A stretch of DNA of 64,000 bases from an uncultured Clostridia bacterium (GCA_934247935.1 CAKQKE010000006.1:58697-122696); one strand, 5' to 3'. Positions 51,611 through 61,416 are shown, numbered from the stretch's first letter. Notes: a model not told the origin generated them from the letters alone. Numbers and translations are program-made.

Positions 51611-52291
51611 TCAATTTTTAATGGTGGATAGTATTTTAATTTGCGGACTGATTTGCTTTACCGCCTCGATTAAAAATAAATAAATTTTATCCTCTTTACC
51701 CGCCGAAACGAATTGAATTTTGACGGGATTGAGTTTATTTTCCCTCATTGTGCAAACGGCGTCCACAAATCTTTCGGTGCGTTGGCACATGCAAAATCTT
51801 CCGCCGTAAGCGAGTTTTTTCGCCGCGATAGATATAATTTCCTCTTGCGTGACAGTGATTTCGTGCCTGCACATGGCGATATGCCCTTCTGGCGGCTTCT
51901 CTCCGCTGTTCAGTTTTTTATAGGGCGGATTACATAAAATTAAAGTAAATTTCCCGTCGCAATCGTTGCCGATATCCTGCAAACGGCAGTTTACAGCCGT
52001 CATTTTGTCCCAAAGTCCGTTTATTTCGATTGATTTTTTATTTAAATCGCTAAGTTCTTTTTGCATTTCAAAGAAAGTTACGCTGCTTAAGTCTTGATGA
52101 AGCGCGTAATAATGCATGCCAACGATGCCGCAACCCGAACAAAAATCTGCGACTTTATCATTCTTTTTACTTGAAGCAAACTTTGAAAGCAAAATCGAAT
52201 CCGAGGTAAATTTATATAAATTGTTGCTTTGCAAAATTTTTAAATCGTCTATGCCGAGTTCTTCAATTCTTTCGCCGTCAGCAAGTAACAT
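51611..52291 (-). CDS. tRNA1(Val) adenine-37 N6-methyltransferase (TrmN6/YabB-like)
   Basis: A 226-residue class I SAM methyltransferase. It starts with ERIEELGIDDLKILQSNNLYKFTSDSILLSKFA, the family lead-in. The SAM motif is VADFCSGCGIVGM, the acidic motif II is VTFFEMQKEL, and the catalytic N6-adenine motif is CNPPYKK. It modifies A37 next to the anticodon of tRNA-Val. AGGAG lies upstream of the ATG at 52291. It is the first gene of the pair with rsmI. Confidence 0.93.
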   Translation of the reverse strand: MLLADGERIEELGIDDLKILQSNNLYKFTSDSILLSKFASSKKNDKVADFCSGCGIVGMHYYALHQDLSSVTFFEMQKELSDLNKKSIEINGLWDKMTAVNCRLQDIGNDCDGKFTLILCNPPYKKLNSGEKPPEGHIAMCRHEITVTQEEIISIAAKKLAYGGRFCMCQRTERFVDAVCTMRENKLNPVKIQFVSAGKEDKIYLFLIEAVKQISPQIKILSTIKN

Positions 52292-52449
52292 AACAGTCTC
52301 CTTTTATTTAATTATAATACCATATTTTTGCGTATATTTCAACGATTGAAGGCAATTTTTTTGTTTTTGCGATTTTAACCGAACGCAGACATTTACCGAT
52401 TATCACAATTTAAATATGGAGCAAATCGAAATTTTAGTTTTTTGCGCAA

Positions 52450-52492
52450 AAAATAAAGCGAGGCAAAATCTGCTTTACCTGCGCTTTATTTT
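52450..52492 (-). terminator. Terminator of the cupin gene
   Basis: AAAATAAAGCG (52450-52460) is inverted at 52482-52492 with further pairing AGG/CCT inside. On the minus strand it ends in TTTATTTTTT, 25 nt after the cupin stop. Confidence 0.75.
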
Positions 52493-52517
52493 AAATGTTC
52501 GTGTTTGACTAAAACTT

Positions 52518-52955
52518 TTATTCTTCTTCCTTTTTGGCTATCGCTTTGGTTGGATGAACCGTGCCGTGCAAATGCTCGGGCGGGGCGTATACCGAAAACA
52601 TTTTCAATGCGCCTATGCCGCAATTTATCACGTTGTGCCACGTACCCGCGGGGATAAATATTCCGTAGCCCGTTTTTACGGGCACTTTTTTTGTGATTAC
52701 GTCGCGCGATTCGCCGAAAGCAACAACACCGACTCCGCAAATTATCATTATAAATTGGTCTGCTCTGTCATGCATTTCAAGTCCTGTATCGTCGCCACCC
52801 TCTATTTTCATAATAGTAGTCTGTAAACGTTCGCCCGTCCACAAAGTCGTGCGATAACAATCGTTGTTCATGGTCGCTTTAAGCATGTTTTCCACATACG
52901 GTTGCGCTCCGTGGTCTATAAGTCCATCAAAACAATCGTCAGTGCGGTCTATCAT
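52518..52955 (-). CDS. Cupin-domain protein
   Basis: A 145-residue single-domain cupin. Motif 1 is GLEMHDRADQFIMIICG and motif 2 IPAGTWHNVINCG, which supply the usual metal-binding His and Glu/Gln positions. The tail SVYAPPEHLHGTVHPTKAIA is typical of a widespread family of stand-alone cupins annotated as cupin-2 or mannose-6-phosphate-isomerase-like, with unknown substrate. GGAGG and a TATAAT-like -10 (about 52970-52976) precede the ATG. Monocistronic. Confidence 0.9.
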   Translation of the reverse strand: MIDRTDDCFDGLIDHGAQPYVENMLKATMNNDCYRTTLWTGERLQTTIMKIEGGDDTGLEMHDRADQFIMIICGVGVVAFGESRDVITKKVPVKTGYGIFIPAGTWHNVINCGIGALKMFSVYAPPEHLHGTVHPTKAIAKKEEE

Positions 52956-53206
52956 ATTATACCTCCGTTATATTATATGCGACCGAAAATATTAAAGACA
53001 TGGTTTTATTCTCTTTTACTCTATTGCAAAACCGCTAAAGACTCGACACCAAACCTATACGACAGCGCAACGAAAAATACTAAATTAAAACGGCTTGTCT
53101 TATTATTTAATCAAACAGCAATAAACGTTTTCAAAAACGGTTTGATTATCAGAAAGACAAGTCGTAAATATTATATTTTACGGATATTTATTTTTTATGT
53201 ATTAAT

Positions 53207-54775
53207 TTAATCTTCAACAGGTTCGGCGTGTTCGCCGTCCCAAGAAATTTCATCCTCGACAAACCCGTTTTTCGATTTTGCCCTTACAATTGCCTTTATT
53301 ATAAACCCGCTGGCAAACACGAGTGCGCTTATAAGCCAACCGCCTATAATATTGCTTGCAAGCGAATAATTGTCTTTGGCACCGTAAATACCGCCGCCGA
53401 CAAACAATGTAATTAAATTCCACACGAAAAACACGCACAGCACAACGGGAGCGATAAATTTAATCGATCCTACAAACCACCACTTTGCCATTTTAAATTT
53501 TTTAGAATTTAAGTTGATTTCATCCAAAACTTTTGTCGTTTTAAAGCACCAACCCACCGCTATTGCCTCTAAAAGCCCTACTATAATAAGATTGTAGGCG
53601 TTGCACCAATTATCAACGACGTCAAGCCAGGCAAGCCCCGCGCCGGTAGTAAACCATAACGACAGAAGCCCCGCGATTAAACAAACCGTAATCGTCGTTT
53701 GTTTTTTGCGCAAGTGAAATTTATCCGATATCGCCGTCGATACGCCTTCGGTGATTGAAAATGCGGAATCTATCGCCAAAGTACACAAGCAGAAATAAAA
53801 CACGAAAGCAAAAATAGCGTTTATAATTCCGTTTGAAGAAAGATTGACAATAGCCGTAGGATAAATAATAAACGCCGTAGCCACACCCGAAGCCGACATA
53901 TCGTCGACGGTCATACCCACGCCGTACATGGTTGTGAATAAAACCACGCTTGAAAGAAAACTTATAAAAAAGTCGCTGAACGCAATAATTAATCCGTCAA
54001 CCGCAATAATTGCGTCATTTTTTAAAAACGAACCGTACGCAAACATTATCGCCATCATAATAGACAAAGAGTAAAACATTTGTCCGACCGCATCTATCCA
54101 TAATTCGGCATTTAACAGCGCAGACCATTTCGGGATCATTAAAGTCGCAAGCCCCTTGCCCGCGCCTTTCATCGTAAAGCCTTTCACCGCCATAATAACC
54201 AAGCAAATTACGGGCAAAAACACCGTATACTTTACAACTTTGCCAACGCTGTGCGCTCCGTTGCGAATACACACGTAAATAAAGCCCCACGCAATCAGAA
54301 GACACACGACAACCACGCTCGACATATTTGAATAGCCTTTGGTAGTGCCCGTTGTTTGAATAAGTTTCGCCCATAATCCCGCCGCTTCTTCGTTAGCGGT
54401 GACTTTACCCGTAATTCCCGCAAACTTATACGAGAAAATAGCCATCATTATTACCCAAGCAAAAACAACCGCGTAATAAATATTGATTACAAACGCGTTT
54501 GCCGTGGCTGCCCAACCGATAGGCTCTAACTTTTTATTGAGTCCTCGCATAGACCCCGGTGCGCCTTGACGCAATCTTCTGCCTATCGCTATTTCCATCA
54601 TTAAAAGCGGCACGCCTATCACAACAAGCGCAAGCACGTAAGCGAGCATAAACGCCCCGCCGCCGTGTTTTGCGGCAAGCCCCGGAAACCTCCAAGCGTT
54701 TCCCAAACCAACGGCAGAGCCTATAGCCGCAAGTATAAAAGTAGATCGTGATGCCCAAGTTCCTCGTTTTTCCAT
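53207..54775 (-). CDS. Sodium-dependent amino-acid transporter, NSS/SNF family
   Basis: A 522-residue membrane protein with about 11-12 helices of the LeuT fold. The TM1 unwound region GSAVGLGNAWRFP carries the Na+/substrate backbone site, followed by GGGAFMLAYVLALVVIGVPLLMMEIAIGR. TM6-type FYSLSIMMAIMFAYGSF and TM8-type FYFCLCTLAIDSAFSITEG match the family. It probably imports an amino acid or related amine with Na+. GGGGTG precedes the ATG. Confidence 0.95.
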   Translation of the reverse strand: MEKRGTWASRSTFILAAIGSAVGLGNAWRFPGLAAKHGGGAFMLAYVLALVVIGVPLLMMEIAIGRRLRQGAPGSMRGLNKKLEPIGWAATANAFVINIYYAVVFAWVIMMAIFSYKFAGITGKVTANEEAAGLWAKLIQTTGTTKGYSNMSSVVVVCLLIAWGFIYVCIRNGAHSVGKVVKYTVFLPVICLVIMAVKGFTMKGAGKGLATLMIPKWSALLNAELWIDAVGQMFYSLSIMMAIMFAYGSFLKNDAIIAVDGLIIAFSDFFISFLSSVVLFTTMYGVGMTVDDMSASGVATAFIIYPTAIVNLSSNGIINAIFAFVFYFCLCTLAIDSAFSITEGVSTAISDKFHLRKKQTTITVCLIAGLLSLWFTTGAGLAWLDVVDNWCNAYNLIIVGLLEAIAVGWCFKTTKVLDEINLNSKKFKMAKWWFVGSIKFIAPVVLCVFFVWNLITLFVGGGIYGAKDNYSLASNIIGGWLISALVFASGFIIKAIVRAKSKNGFVEDEISWDGEHAEPVED

Positions 54776-54807
54776 AAGTCACCCCATAAAAAAATTATTT
54801 GCTCATT

Positions 54808-54836
54808 ACTCTACCAAGTTTTTTAATTTGTGTCAA
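54808..54836 (-). promoter_or_regulatory. Promoter of the NSS transporter gene
   Basis: Minus strand TTGACA (54836-54831), 17 nt, TAGAGT (54813-54808). Confidence 0.75.
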
Positions 54837-54948
54837 TGAATTTTCACTCAAAAAACACATTTTGTTAAAATTGACCAAAATCAACAAGCATTGTGCATAA
54901 AAACGCATTTTTACTACAAAATCATCTGATTTATTAATTAACGAACAA

Positions 54949-54976
54949 CCCCTTGCAAGCAACAACTTGCAAGGGG
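54949..54976 (-). terminator. Strong hairpin after the CPCC protein gene
   Basis: CCCCTTGCAAG (54949-54959) is inverted exactly at 54966-54976 with a CAACAA loop. The minus-strand side continues TTGTTCGTTAATT, a weak T-tract. It lies about 115 nt after the stop of the gene at 55091. Confidence 0.55.
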
Positions 54977-55050
54977 CGTCGGATTTGTCTCTATAATTTG
55001 TTGAATTTAATCTCAAAATGCTTACACATATCTGAAAAATTAACAATTAT

Positions 55051-55086
55051 GTCATTTTTACGCAATACGTATGCTGTTAAACCTCC
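55051..55086. repeat. ATACGTAT-centred dyad repeat, copy 3
   Basis: Core ACGCAATACGTATGC at 55060-55074, left arm ATTTTTACGCA and right arm GCTGTTAAAC in inverted relation. It lies 17 nt past the stop of the CPCC protein gene. Confidence 0.6.
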
Positions 55087-55090
55087 GATT

Positions 55091-56356
55091 TTAATTTTCT
55101 ATGGTAGTCGGCAACTCGTCTTTTTCGGGCTTGCGCACACATGTACGAAAACGTCTGTCGCACGCGCCGAACCCGGCATAATTCTTTTTTGCTTGTTTTA
55201 AAGAAATTCCGTTTGCGCCGCCCTCATAGTCGGGGTCGTCGAATTGCTCTTCGTCGTCTTCCCAATAACATACAGGGCAAATTTCAAAATATCCGCGCAT
55301 GCTGATAGTCAGATAGCCGCAACATCTGCACGGCAACATAGGCGATTTTCTGTATAACACTTCTTTATTGTCGAAAATACACTCGACGTTTTTATTTTTT
55401 ATATATTTATCGATGACAAACTTGTTTCTTTTGACAACCGAAAAATATTTATATAAAGCGAAAAGATTTTTCTTCTTTTTGCTATACTGCACGTAAACGA
55501 CTTTGCCGTCGTTGGCAAATTCTTTAAGAGATTCTTCAAAATCCTGCTCTTCCATGTCGCAAAAAAACTTGCCGTTGATACACGTTTTATACAAGCCGTC
55601 AGATGACAATTCCGCCGTAACTATAAAGCCGTCGTGGACGGTCAGTTTTATTCCGTCGGCTGTTTTTTCAAGATTTTTCAGTCCGGGATTTTCTTGCAAT
55701 TTAATATCGGCAATCGTAGATAAAAAATTCAACTTGATTTCTATATCTTTTGCCATTTTCTTGCACAAACCGTCCGAAAGTTCGACTGAGAACATTTTAT
55801 AAAAAACGTCCTTTATTTCCCCTTTAATATCAACCACGTTTGCATTTTCCAGCCTTTTTGCAATCTCCTTTGCTTCAAGCGAATATTCGTCGGCAGGACA
55901 CATAGGAAGCAACTGCATGGGGTCGTACTTGTCGATAACGAGATTAATCGCCTTGACCTTGTCTTCAAACGACACTTTATCACCGTAAATATAATTTAAT
56001 TTATCCATGGTTATAGGACCGAAGTCAAGCACGAAATGTTTTTCGGAAATACCGGTTGACGGATGATTGCCCTTGCTTAACCCTAAATTTAAGCCGTCGA
56101 TTGTCGTAACAACCTCGTCTTCGCACTCGCCGAACACTACGTACATGCAAACTAAATACAAAATTTTGTTTTCTTCATCGGCAGGAACGGAAGCAAGTTC
56201 AAACGGTTTTAACGGGTCTGCCCCCAAAGAACGCAAATATTCGCATATATGCGGAAACTTGTCCTCGATTTGCGCAATATAATTTTTGCAATCGGCACAG
56301 TTGCACGGAACGTAAGTTTTGTAGTATTCTATTGTCTTATTTTTATCGACAATCAT
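55091..56356 (-). CDS. CPCC-domain protein of unknown function
   Basis: A 421-residue cytoplasmic protein. The N-terminus YYKTYVPCNCADCKNYIAQI has a CxCxxC cluster, followed by an alpha/beta region with HPSTGISEKHFVLDFGPI. A central ~150-residue helical part follows. The C-terminus (~343-415) is a CPCC zinc-ribbon domain: LPCRCCGYLTI, EICPVCYWEDD, then NGISLKQAKKNYAGFGACD, the conserved end of that family. Such domains occur in conserved hypothetical proteins and in putative immunity proteins. Fusion of the N-terminal and CPCC modules is unusual to me. AAGGAG precedes the ATG. Confidence 0.8.
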   Translation of the reverse strand: MIVDKNKTIEYYKTYVPCNCADCKNYIAQIEDKFPHICEYLRSLGADPLKPFELASVPADEENKILYLVCMYVVFGECEDEVVTTIDGLNLGLSKGNHPSTGISEKHFVLDFGPITMDKLNYIYGDKVSFEDKVKAINLVIDKYDPMQLLPMCPADEYSLEAKEIAKRLENANVVDIKGEIKDVFYKMFSVELSDGLCKKMAKDIEIKLNFLSTIADIKLQENPGLKNLEKTADGIKLTVHDGFIVTAELSSDGLYKTCINGKFFCDMEEQDFEESLKEFANDGKVVYVQYSKKKKNLFALYKYFSVVKRNKFVIDKYIKNKNVECIFDNKEVLYRKSPMLPCRCCGYLTISMRGYFEICPVCYWEDDEEQFDDPDYEGGANGISLKQAKKNYAGFGACDRRFRTCVRKPEKDELPTTIEN

Positions 56357-56404
56357 TTTTTCTCCTTAATTTGTTAAACGTTGCACTTATATATGCTGAC
56401 CGTT

Positions 56405-56452
56405 ACTCCTCATTTTGCCGTTTTTACGCAATACGTATACTGTTAAATCGGT
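56405..56452. repeat. ATACGTAT-centred dyad repeat, copy 4
   Basis: Core ACGCAATACGTATAC at 56426-56440 with outer arms GCCGTTTTTAC and TGTTAAATCGGT. It lies about 24 nt past the stop of the minus-strand membrane protein gene at 56464. Confidence 0.6.
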
Positions 56453-56463
56453 AAATACCTTCA

Positions 56464-57006
56464 TCAATAATTGTAATTTGAGCGGTTTTGGCGGGCGTTT
56501 AAAAACATCCATCTCGTCTTGGGATTGATAAAGCAAACAATAAGAAAAACGCCGCAAAGAGCCAAAATCGGACAAATTATCATACCGATCATTTGATTGT
56601 TTTTGTTTGCCTTTTTATATCCTTTTAAACTCAAAACAGTAGACGAATTAGTCTTTATTTCGCACACTTCATAGTCGGAACGTTTTAAAGAGGCTTTGCG
56701 ATAATAAATTTTCAACACCGTTCCCTCGGATATCTTGTCTAATTCGTTTAAATTTAATTTGCTTTTAGTAATGCTTGTGACTACAAAAGGCTTGTCGTAT
56801 TCTTGAAAATAAAACAAATATTCGGGTCCGCTTTTATACATTCTTACGCTTTCATAGTCTTTAAAAGTCAATTCTTCGTAAATTAAATCGGCATAACTCA
56901 CGTCGTAATACTTGTAGTCTTTCACGCACTTTACGCCAAACCACACGAAAAGCCCTGTAAACAAACATATAACGACAAACGTAAATATAAACGCAGTTTT
57001 CTTCAT
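56464..57006 (-). CDS. Two-helix membrane protein, DUF3592-like
   Basis: A 180-residue protein with transmembrane helices at ~5-25 and ~140-162, and between them an extracytoplasmic beta-rich domain (YKSGPEYLFYFQEYDKPFVVTS, EGTVLKIYYRKASLK). The layout resembles DUF3592 membrane proteins of unknown role. The ATG at 57006 is chosen because GGAG lies 6 nt upstream; the longer frame to 57036 would include it. Dyad repeats of the ATACGTAT family flank the gene on both sides. Confidence 0.7.
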   Translation of the reverse strand: MKKTAFIFTFVVICLFTGLFVWFGVKCVKDYKYYDVSYADLIYEELTFKDYESVRMYKSGPEYLFYFQEYDKPFVVTSITKSKLNLNELDKISEGTVLKIYYRKASLKRSDYEVCEIKTNSSTVLSLKGYKKANKNNQMIGMIICPILALCGVFLIVCFINPKTRWMFLNARQNRSNYNY

Positions 57007-57015
57007 TTTTTGCTC

Positions 57016-57058
57016 CGTTTTGCCGTTTTCACGCAATACGTTAATCGTAAAAACGACT
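57016..57058. repeat. ATACGTAT-family dyad repeat, copy 5 (variant core)
   Basis: Core CACGCAATACGTTAATCG around 57030-57046 with left arm TTTTGCCGTTTT and right arm GTAAAAACGAC. It lies about 25 nt upstream of the ATG at 57006, next to the ribosome binding site. Confidence 0.5.
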
Positions 57059-57277
57059 TTTTGTTTTTTTCACGCGCTTACAATAAAAACGATTTTCATC
57101 GGCAATTTTTGTGCAAACGTCGCAATAATCATACACGATTAATCACTTTTTGTCAATACCCGATAAACATCTGCTTTTTTAGTCTTTTCAATCAAATTCG
57201 CAACCGCTTTCACGATATAATGATACGGCAATCACTTCATGGTATGCCGACGCTCAATCAATTCACGTCATAAATTT

Positions 57278-57303
57278 AGCCCCGTCGCATACGCGGCGGG
57301 GCT
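57278..57303. terminator. GC-rich hairpin downstream of the 1213-residue lipoprotein gene
   Basis: AGCCCCGTCGC (57278-57288) pairs with GCGGCGGGGCT (57293-57303) through one G-U pair and a 4-nt loop. The T-tract is weak on both sides. It is about 90 nt past the stop at 57392; the rest of 57059-57391 is A/T-rich with nothing else recognised. Confidence 0.5.
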
Positions 57304-57391
57304 TGCAAATTTTAAATTTAAATGCCACTTTTCATTTTGCAAAAGTAAAACTAACTGATTTTAATAATCTCACCTATTATAAAACAAGACT

Positions 57392-60300
57392 TTACAACAC
57401 GGGATTAACCAATACAGCAAAGGAAAAATCAATGTGACCGTACAATTCATGCTCATAACTGATAGTAAAATTAATCGAGTAACTTGTCGATGTATCACCG
57501 TTGTAGGTTACCATATCTTTTGTGATCGTTATCGTAACACCGGCGCCGTATTCCAAAGACGCTTCAAACGTTTTGCCGACGAGATTTTTTTCAATAAAAG
57601 TATCTATACTGTCGCCCACATTTAAATATGCCGTAGGCTCGGTAAAAGTATAACTTGAATTGAAATGATTCTTTTTCATCATATCTGCATAATTTCTAAA
57701 ATTCATCAGCAAGTCGTTGATTACACTGCGGTCTAAAGCCGTATCGATTCCCGAGATAACACTATCACAACTATAGCCGTTATTCTCCATATAACTTACG
57801 TCATAGCCTTTTTGGACTAATTCGTCCCACATTTCTTTGACCTGCTTTTTAGCCTCCGCTTTAACCTCGGTTAAATCTTCGGTAAGGTCAAAATCGGGAC
57901 CGTTTTCTTCCCATGTATATACAGTTGCGCCCTCTTCACCGACTTTTAAAGTGTTCATCCAAACGGAAGAGAACTTTTTGTTTTCCATATCGAGCGTACA
58001 ATATGTAGACCAACCGATATAATGCCCGTCTTCGCTTGTCGTTATGCCGTAATTACAAATCGCAACGTATTTGCCCGCTGTAGTATAATTGCCATATACC
58101 CAAATGTATTTAAAAGTAAATTCCGTCCGCCATGCGGTAAATGAGGCAATAAGGTCGCCTGCGGGATAATAATAATCGAAAGTATTTTTAGTTTTGTCAA
58201 TTGTAAACAAACCGACGCTGCAGTTTGCGTATTCGCCGAATTCCACTTCGATATAATCGCCTTTATCGGTATAAGGGAAATATCCGTTGTAGCGGTCGCT
58301 AAATGAAAGAAATCCGTTGTTGTATAAAGTCATCGTAGCGCTGCCGCCCATGTCGATATCATTCAAGAAATATCCTGTCGAATTATACGTTCCTACAACC
58401 GTGGCATTTTCCATATCCGGCACAATCGTAACGTATGCATTAGAGTAAACTTCAAAATCTTCGTTTTTAAAATGGATTTCTATGCTGTAATTGCCGATTT
58501 TGGCAAAATTGACGTTATTAAAACTTAACATATCGGCAGTCAACGAAAATTCTTTCGTGCTACCGTCGCTGTAATTTCCGATAACCTTTACTTCAGAAAT
58601 AATTTCTGCGATTAACTCGTCGGAAGTAACACCGAGTTTCTTTTCCATGCCTAAAATAGTGTTTAATTCTGCCTTTTTCGCATAAACCATATCCTTTACG
58701 GATTCGAATGCGGCTTTTACTTCGGCAAATCTTTCGGCTGCTTGTTCGATGTTTTCCGCACCTTTTACATAACCGACCAAATCGCCCAAACTTTCGGGAA
58801 CGTCGATTTTTGCAGCGGCGGCAGTGACCACTTCATTTTCAAACAAACCGATATAAAAACTCGTCAATTCAATATAACCTTCCATTAAACCGTCAGAATT
58901 TTGGAAGACGTAGTCAACCCTATAGTTCATATAAAAGTAATAATGTTTAATATCTTCGGCATTTTTGCAATTTTCTACCACGTAAAGCACCTGGTCTCTA
59001 AACGCTTCTTTTTCAGTCGAAGACGGAGAAGTGCTATAAGAGTCGTTGACTGTTTGCTTAATCTTTGCGATAGCAGAATTTAAAGCCGCTTTTTCAAGAT
59101 ATGCAAGATATTCGGTTTCAATCTTATTTTTAATTTCTTCAAGTTGCTTTTTCGTTTTTGCCGCTCTTATTTTTTCAAGATATTCATTTCCTTTAGTAGT
59201 AACGTCTTCGCCAAACTCGAAATAAGAAGTACCGCCATATTCTTCCGAAACTTTCTCACGCAACGTATAAATCAACGATTGCACTTGCGTGATTTCATCC
59301 ATGGTCGGTTGAGACGCAAATTCTTCTTCCAATTGACTTAAATACAACATTACCGCTTGATAATTTGTGTCAGCCTCGGTAACCGTTTTAGACGCTTTGA
59401 GCGTTTCTCTCAACCCCGTAATTTCGGCATTGATTTCGTCGGTAAATTTATCTAAATAATTTTGTTTTAAATCGGAGAGTTTCCCTTCGATTTGCTCTTG
59501 ATACATTGCAATAGCGCCACTGAGGTTTACGCTGTTTTTAACCTCTTCCGCAAGTGCTTCAAAAGCATTTTTTGCGGAGTTTATCTCGCTTATAGTCGTA
59601 GCACTTTGCAATGCAGACTTTATTTCTTCATAACGAGTCGGGAAATTCGTATCTGCCATAGAGCCGAACCGACTTATAAACTCTTGCCATCTACTTTCTA
59701 TTTGAGATTTAACTTGCTCTTTATAACTGCTTATATCTCCACTGCCGAACTCTTTTTCGATAATATCTAATAAGTTTTTAAACTCGCTTTGGATATTGTC
59801 TATTTCGGCGGATGTCGTTACGTTTTGCGCTCTGTTAAGCAATTCATTATACTTATCAGAATATTTTTTCGCTATTTCTTCGGACATCGAAGTGAGTTTC
59901 TTCCACTCGCTTTCTAAATGATTGATAAGGTCTTGCTTTTGCTCTTCGGTGATATCGGGCGTTTCTTGTCCGCCATCGTATTGTTTGTAAATATCACTTA
60001 CAAGTGAACCAAAAGACTGCATAATTTCGTCTACGGCTTCTACCGTATCGGCATTTGTAAACGAGTTTAAAATTTCGTTATAACGCGATTTTAATGCTTC
60101 ATCGGCAGAAAGGGCGGCAAACCTATTAGTTAAATTCGCCCAATCGTTTTCTACACTTGCTTTTGCCAACTTTTTATATTCGCCGACGTCGGGAGTTAAG
60201 TTTTGCTGTACCTCTTTCATAAGGTCGTTAAACCGCTCCATTATTTCGTTTAATTCGTTAACGCTGGTTGCTTCTTCAATAGTATTGAGCAAATCCGCAT

Positions 60301-61033
60301 AAGTCTTGGCATAGGTAGACGATTTAAGGTCGGGATAAAGTTTGCAAAGGTCATCCCACTCGATTTTAAGACTGCTCTTCACGTTCGCTTTGGCTCTATC
60401 GAGGTCGTCGGGTTTATCCACTTCGCCTTGATTTTCGTAATAACTCGAAATTTCCGTCACGAGATTAAGAAGCGCGTTCATCGCCGTTTCTAAATCTTTT
60501 TCGTTGTCCGCGGCGTCGATTTTCTCAAAAGCCTCATCGTGACGTTTGGTGTATTCGGCGTTGTTTGCCACATCCGGATATCTGGTAAGAAGTTCGTTCC
60601 AATATCTGTTTGCATATGTTATAGCGTCCTTTTTATATGCGTTAAAATCAAATGTAAAATTATCTCTGATTTTTTCGACCATCTCATTAAAGGACATCAT
60701 AATTTTTTCTAAATCTTTTTGCGTGGTTGCATTGTCCACTCTCATAAGCAATTTCGTAAACTCTTCGCCGTATTCTGTTGAATTGCAAAGGTCGGGGAAA
60801 TATAACAAAAGTTGATTCCAATTTTCATTTAATTGCTTTGACGTTTGAGCCTTTACGTCCTCGATATTGTCGGAACTGCTGTCCGTGCCTGAATCCGTGT
60901 CGGTATTGCTGTCGGTATCGCTGACGGCTGTGTCGGTATCGGAATCGCTTCCGCCGCCGCAACTCGCCATAAACAAACCGCACGCAATCACTAAACAAAG
61001 ACTTAAAATAAGTGCTAAAAATTTGTTTAACAT
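57392..61033 (-). CDS. Giant coiled lipoprotein with ~85-residue helical repeats and Ig-like domain
   Basis: A 1213-residue lipoprotein (ASCG lipobox, Cys25) followed by a low-complexity Asp/Ser/Thr linker (~28-55). Residues ~60-800 are a chain of helical repeats of 75-90 residues with the pattern LxxxWxxLxxxYPDL...AxxYxxLLxxI-x-A-T-x2-ELNEIMxxFxxLxxE; at least seven units are visible. A bacterial Ig-like domain (~820-880: VKVIGNYSDGSTKEFSLTADML, NFAKIGNYSIEIHF) and further beta-rich domains (~885-1050 and ~1130-1213) follow. It looks like a long surface stalk or adhesin. No enzymatic motif is seen. GAGAGGA precedes the ATG and it has its own promoter. Confidence 0.85.
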   Translation of the reverse strand: MLNKFLALILSLCLVIACGLFMASCGGGSDSDTDTAVSDTDSNTDTDSGTDSSSDNIEDVKAQTSKQLNENWNQLLLYFPDLCNSTEYGEEFTKLLMRVDNATTQKDLEKIMMSFNEMVEKIRDNFTFDFNAYKKDAITYANRYWNELLTRYPDVANNAEYTKRHDEAFEKIDAADNEKDLETAMNALLNLVTEISSYYENQGEVDKPDDLDRAKANVKSSLKIEWDDLCKLYPDLKSSTYAKTYADLLNTIEEATSVNELNEIMERFNDLMKEVQQNLTPDVGEYKKLAKASVENDWANLTNRFAALSADEALKSRYNEILNSFTNADTVEAVDEIMQSFGSLVSDIYKQYDGGQETPDITEEQKQDLINHLESEWKKLTSMSEEIAKKYSDKYNELLNRAQNVTTSAEIDNIQSEFKNLLDIIEKEFGSGDISSYKEQVKSQIESRWQEFISRFGSMADTNFPTRYEEIKSALQSATTISEINSAKNAFEALAEEVKNSVNLSGAIAMYQEQIEGKLSDLKQNYLDKFTDEINAEITGLRETLKASKTVTEADTNYQAVMLYLSQLEEEFASQPTMDEITQVQSLIYTLREKVSEEYGGTSYFEFGEDVTTKGNEYLEKIRAAKTKKQLEEIKNKIETEYLAYLEKAALNSAIAKIKQTVNDSYSTSPSSTEKEAFRDQVLYVVENCKNAEDIKHYYFYMNYRVDYVFQNSDGLMEGYIELTSFYIGLFENEVVTAAAAKIDVPESLGDLVGYVKGAENIEQAAERFAEVKAAFESVKDMVYAKKAELNTILGMEKKLGVTSDELIAEIISEVKVIGNYSDGSTKEFSLTADMLSFNNVNFAKIGNYSIEIHFKNEDFEVYSNAYVTIVPDMENATVVGTYNSTGYFLNDIDMGGSATMTLYNNGFLSFSDRYNGYFPYTDKGDYIEVEFGEYANCSVGLFTIDKTKNTFDYYYPAGDLIASFTAWRTEFTFKYIWVYGNYTTAGKYVAICNYGITTSEDGHYIGWSTYCTLDMENKKFSSVWMNTLKVGEEGATVYTWEENGPDFDLTEDLTEVKAEAKKQVKEMWDELVQKGYDVSYMENNGYSCDSVISGIDTALDRSVINDLLMNFRNYADMMKKNHFNSSYTFTEPTAYLNVGDSIDTFIEKNLVGKTFEASLEYGAGVTITITKDMVTYNGDTSTSYSINFTISYEHELYGHIDFSFAVLVNPVL

Positions 61034-61129
61034 AACTTTCCTCTCAAAATCTTATTAGATAAAGTTTAACTTTTTCCTTACCTTACTGAAAAATTTACAA
61101 GCAATTTTTCATAATCCTTATCCTTTAGT

Positions 61130-61159
61130 ATATTACCATATATAGGGAATAATTGTCAA
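61130..61159 (-). promoter_or_regulatory. Promoter of the giant lipoprotein gene
   Basis: Minus strand TTGACA (61159-61154), 18 nt, TAATAT (61135-61130). Confidence 0.75.
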
Positions 61160-61325
61160 TAGTGTTATCACAAAATTGTCACAATGAGCGCTTTTATGGC
61201 GCGGATACATAAACTTTCGTTGAAAATTTTGCTTGTAGCGAATTTTAAGCGGGGTTTTAGACGGGCGTATACGCTTTATTTTAGATCGCAAAGTTATATT
61301 TTACATAGGTAAATTACTATAATTT

Positions 61326-61362
61326 CACCACAGTAAAATTATTATGTTGTCATCACAGTAAA
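61326..61362. repeat. Direct repeat CAyCACAGTAAA upstream of the MFS promoter
   Basis: CACCACAGTAAA (61326-61337) and CATCACAGTAAA (61351-61362) are 25 bp apart, 55-90 bp upstream of the MFS -35 box. They could be a regulator site. Confidence 0.4.
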
Positions 61363-61416
61363 TCGCTACGATTTTGTGGCAAACTAAAAAGAAAATGCAC
61401 TTTCTGAATATTTTTA

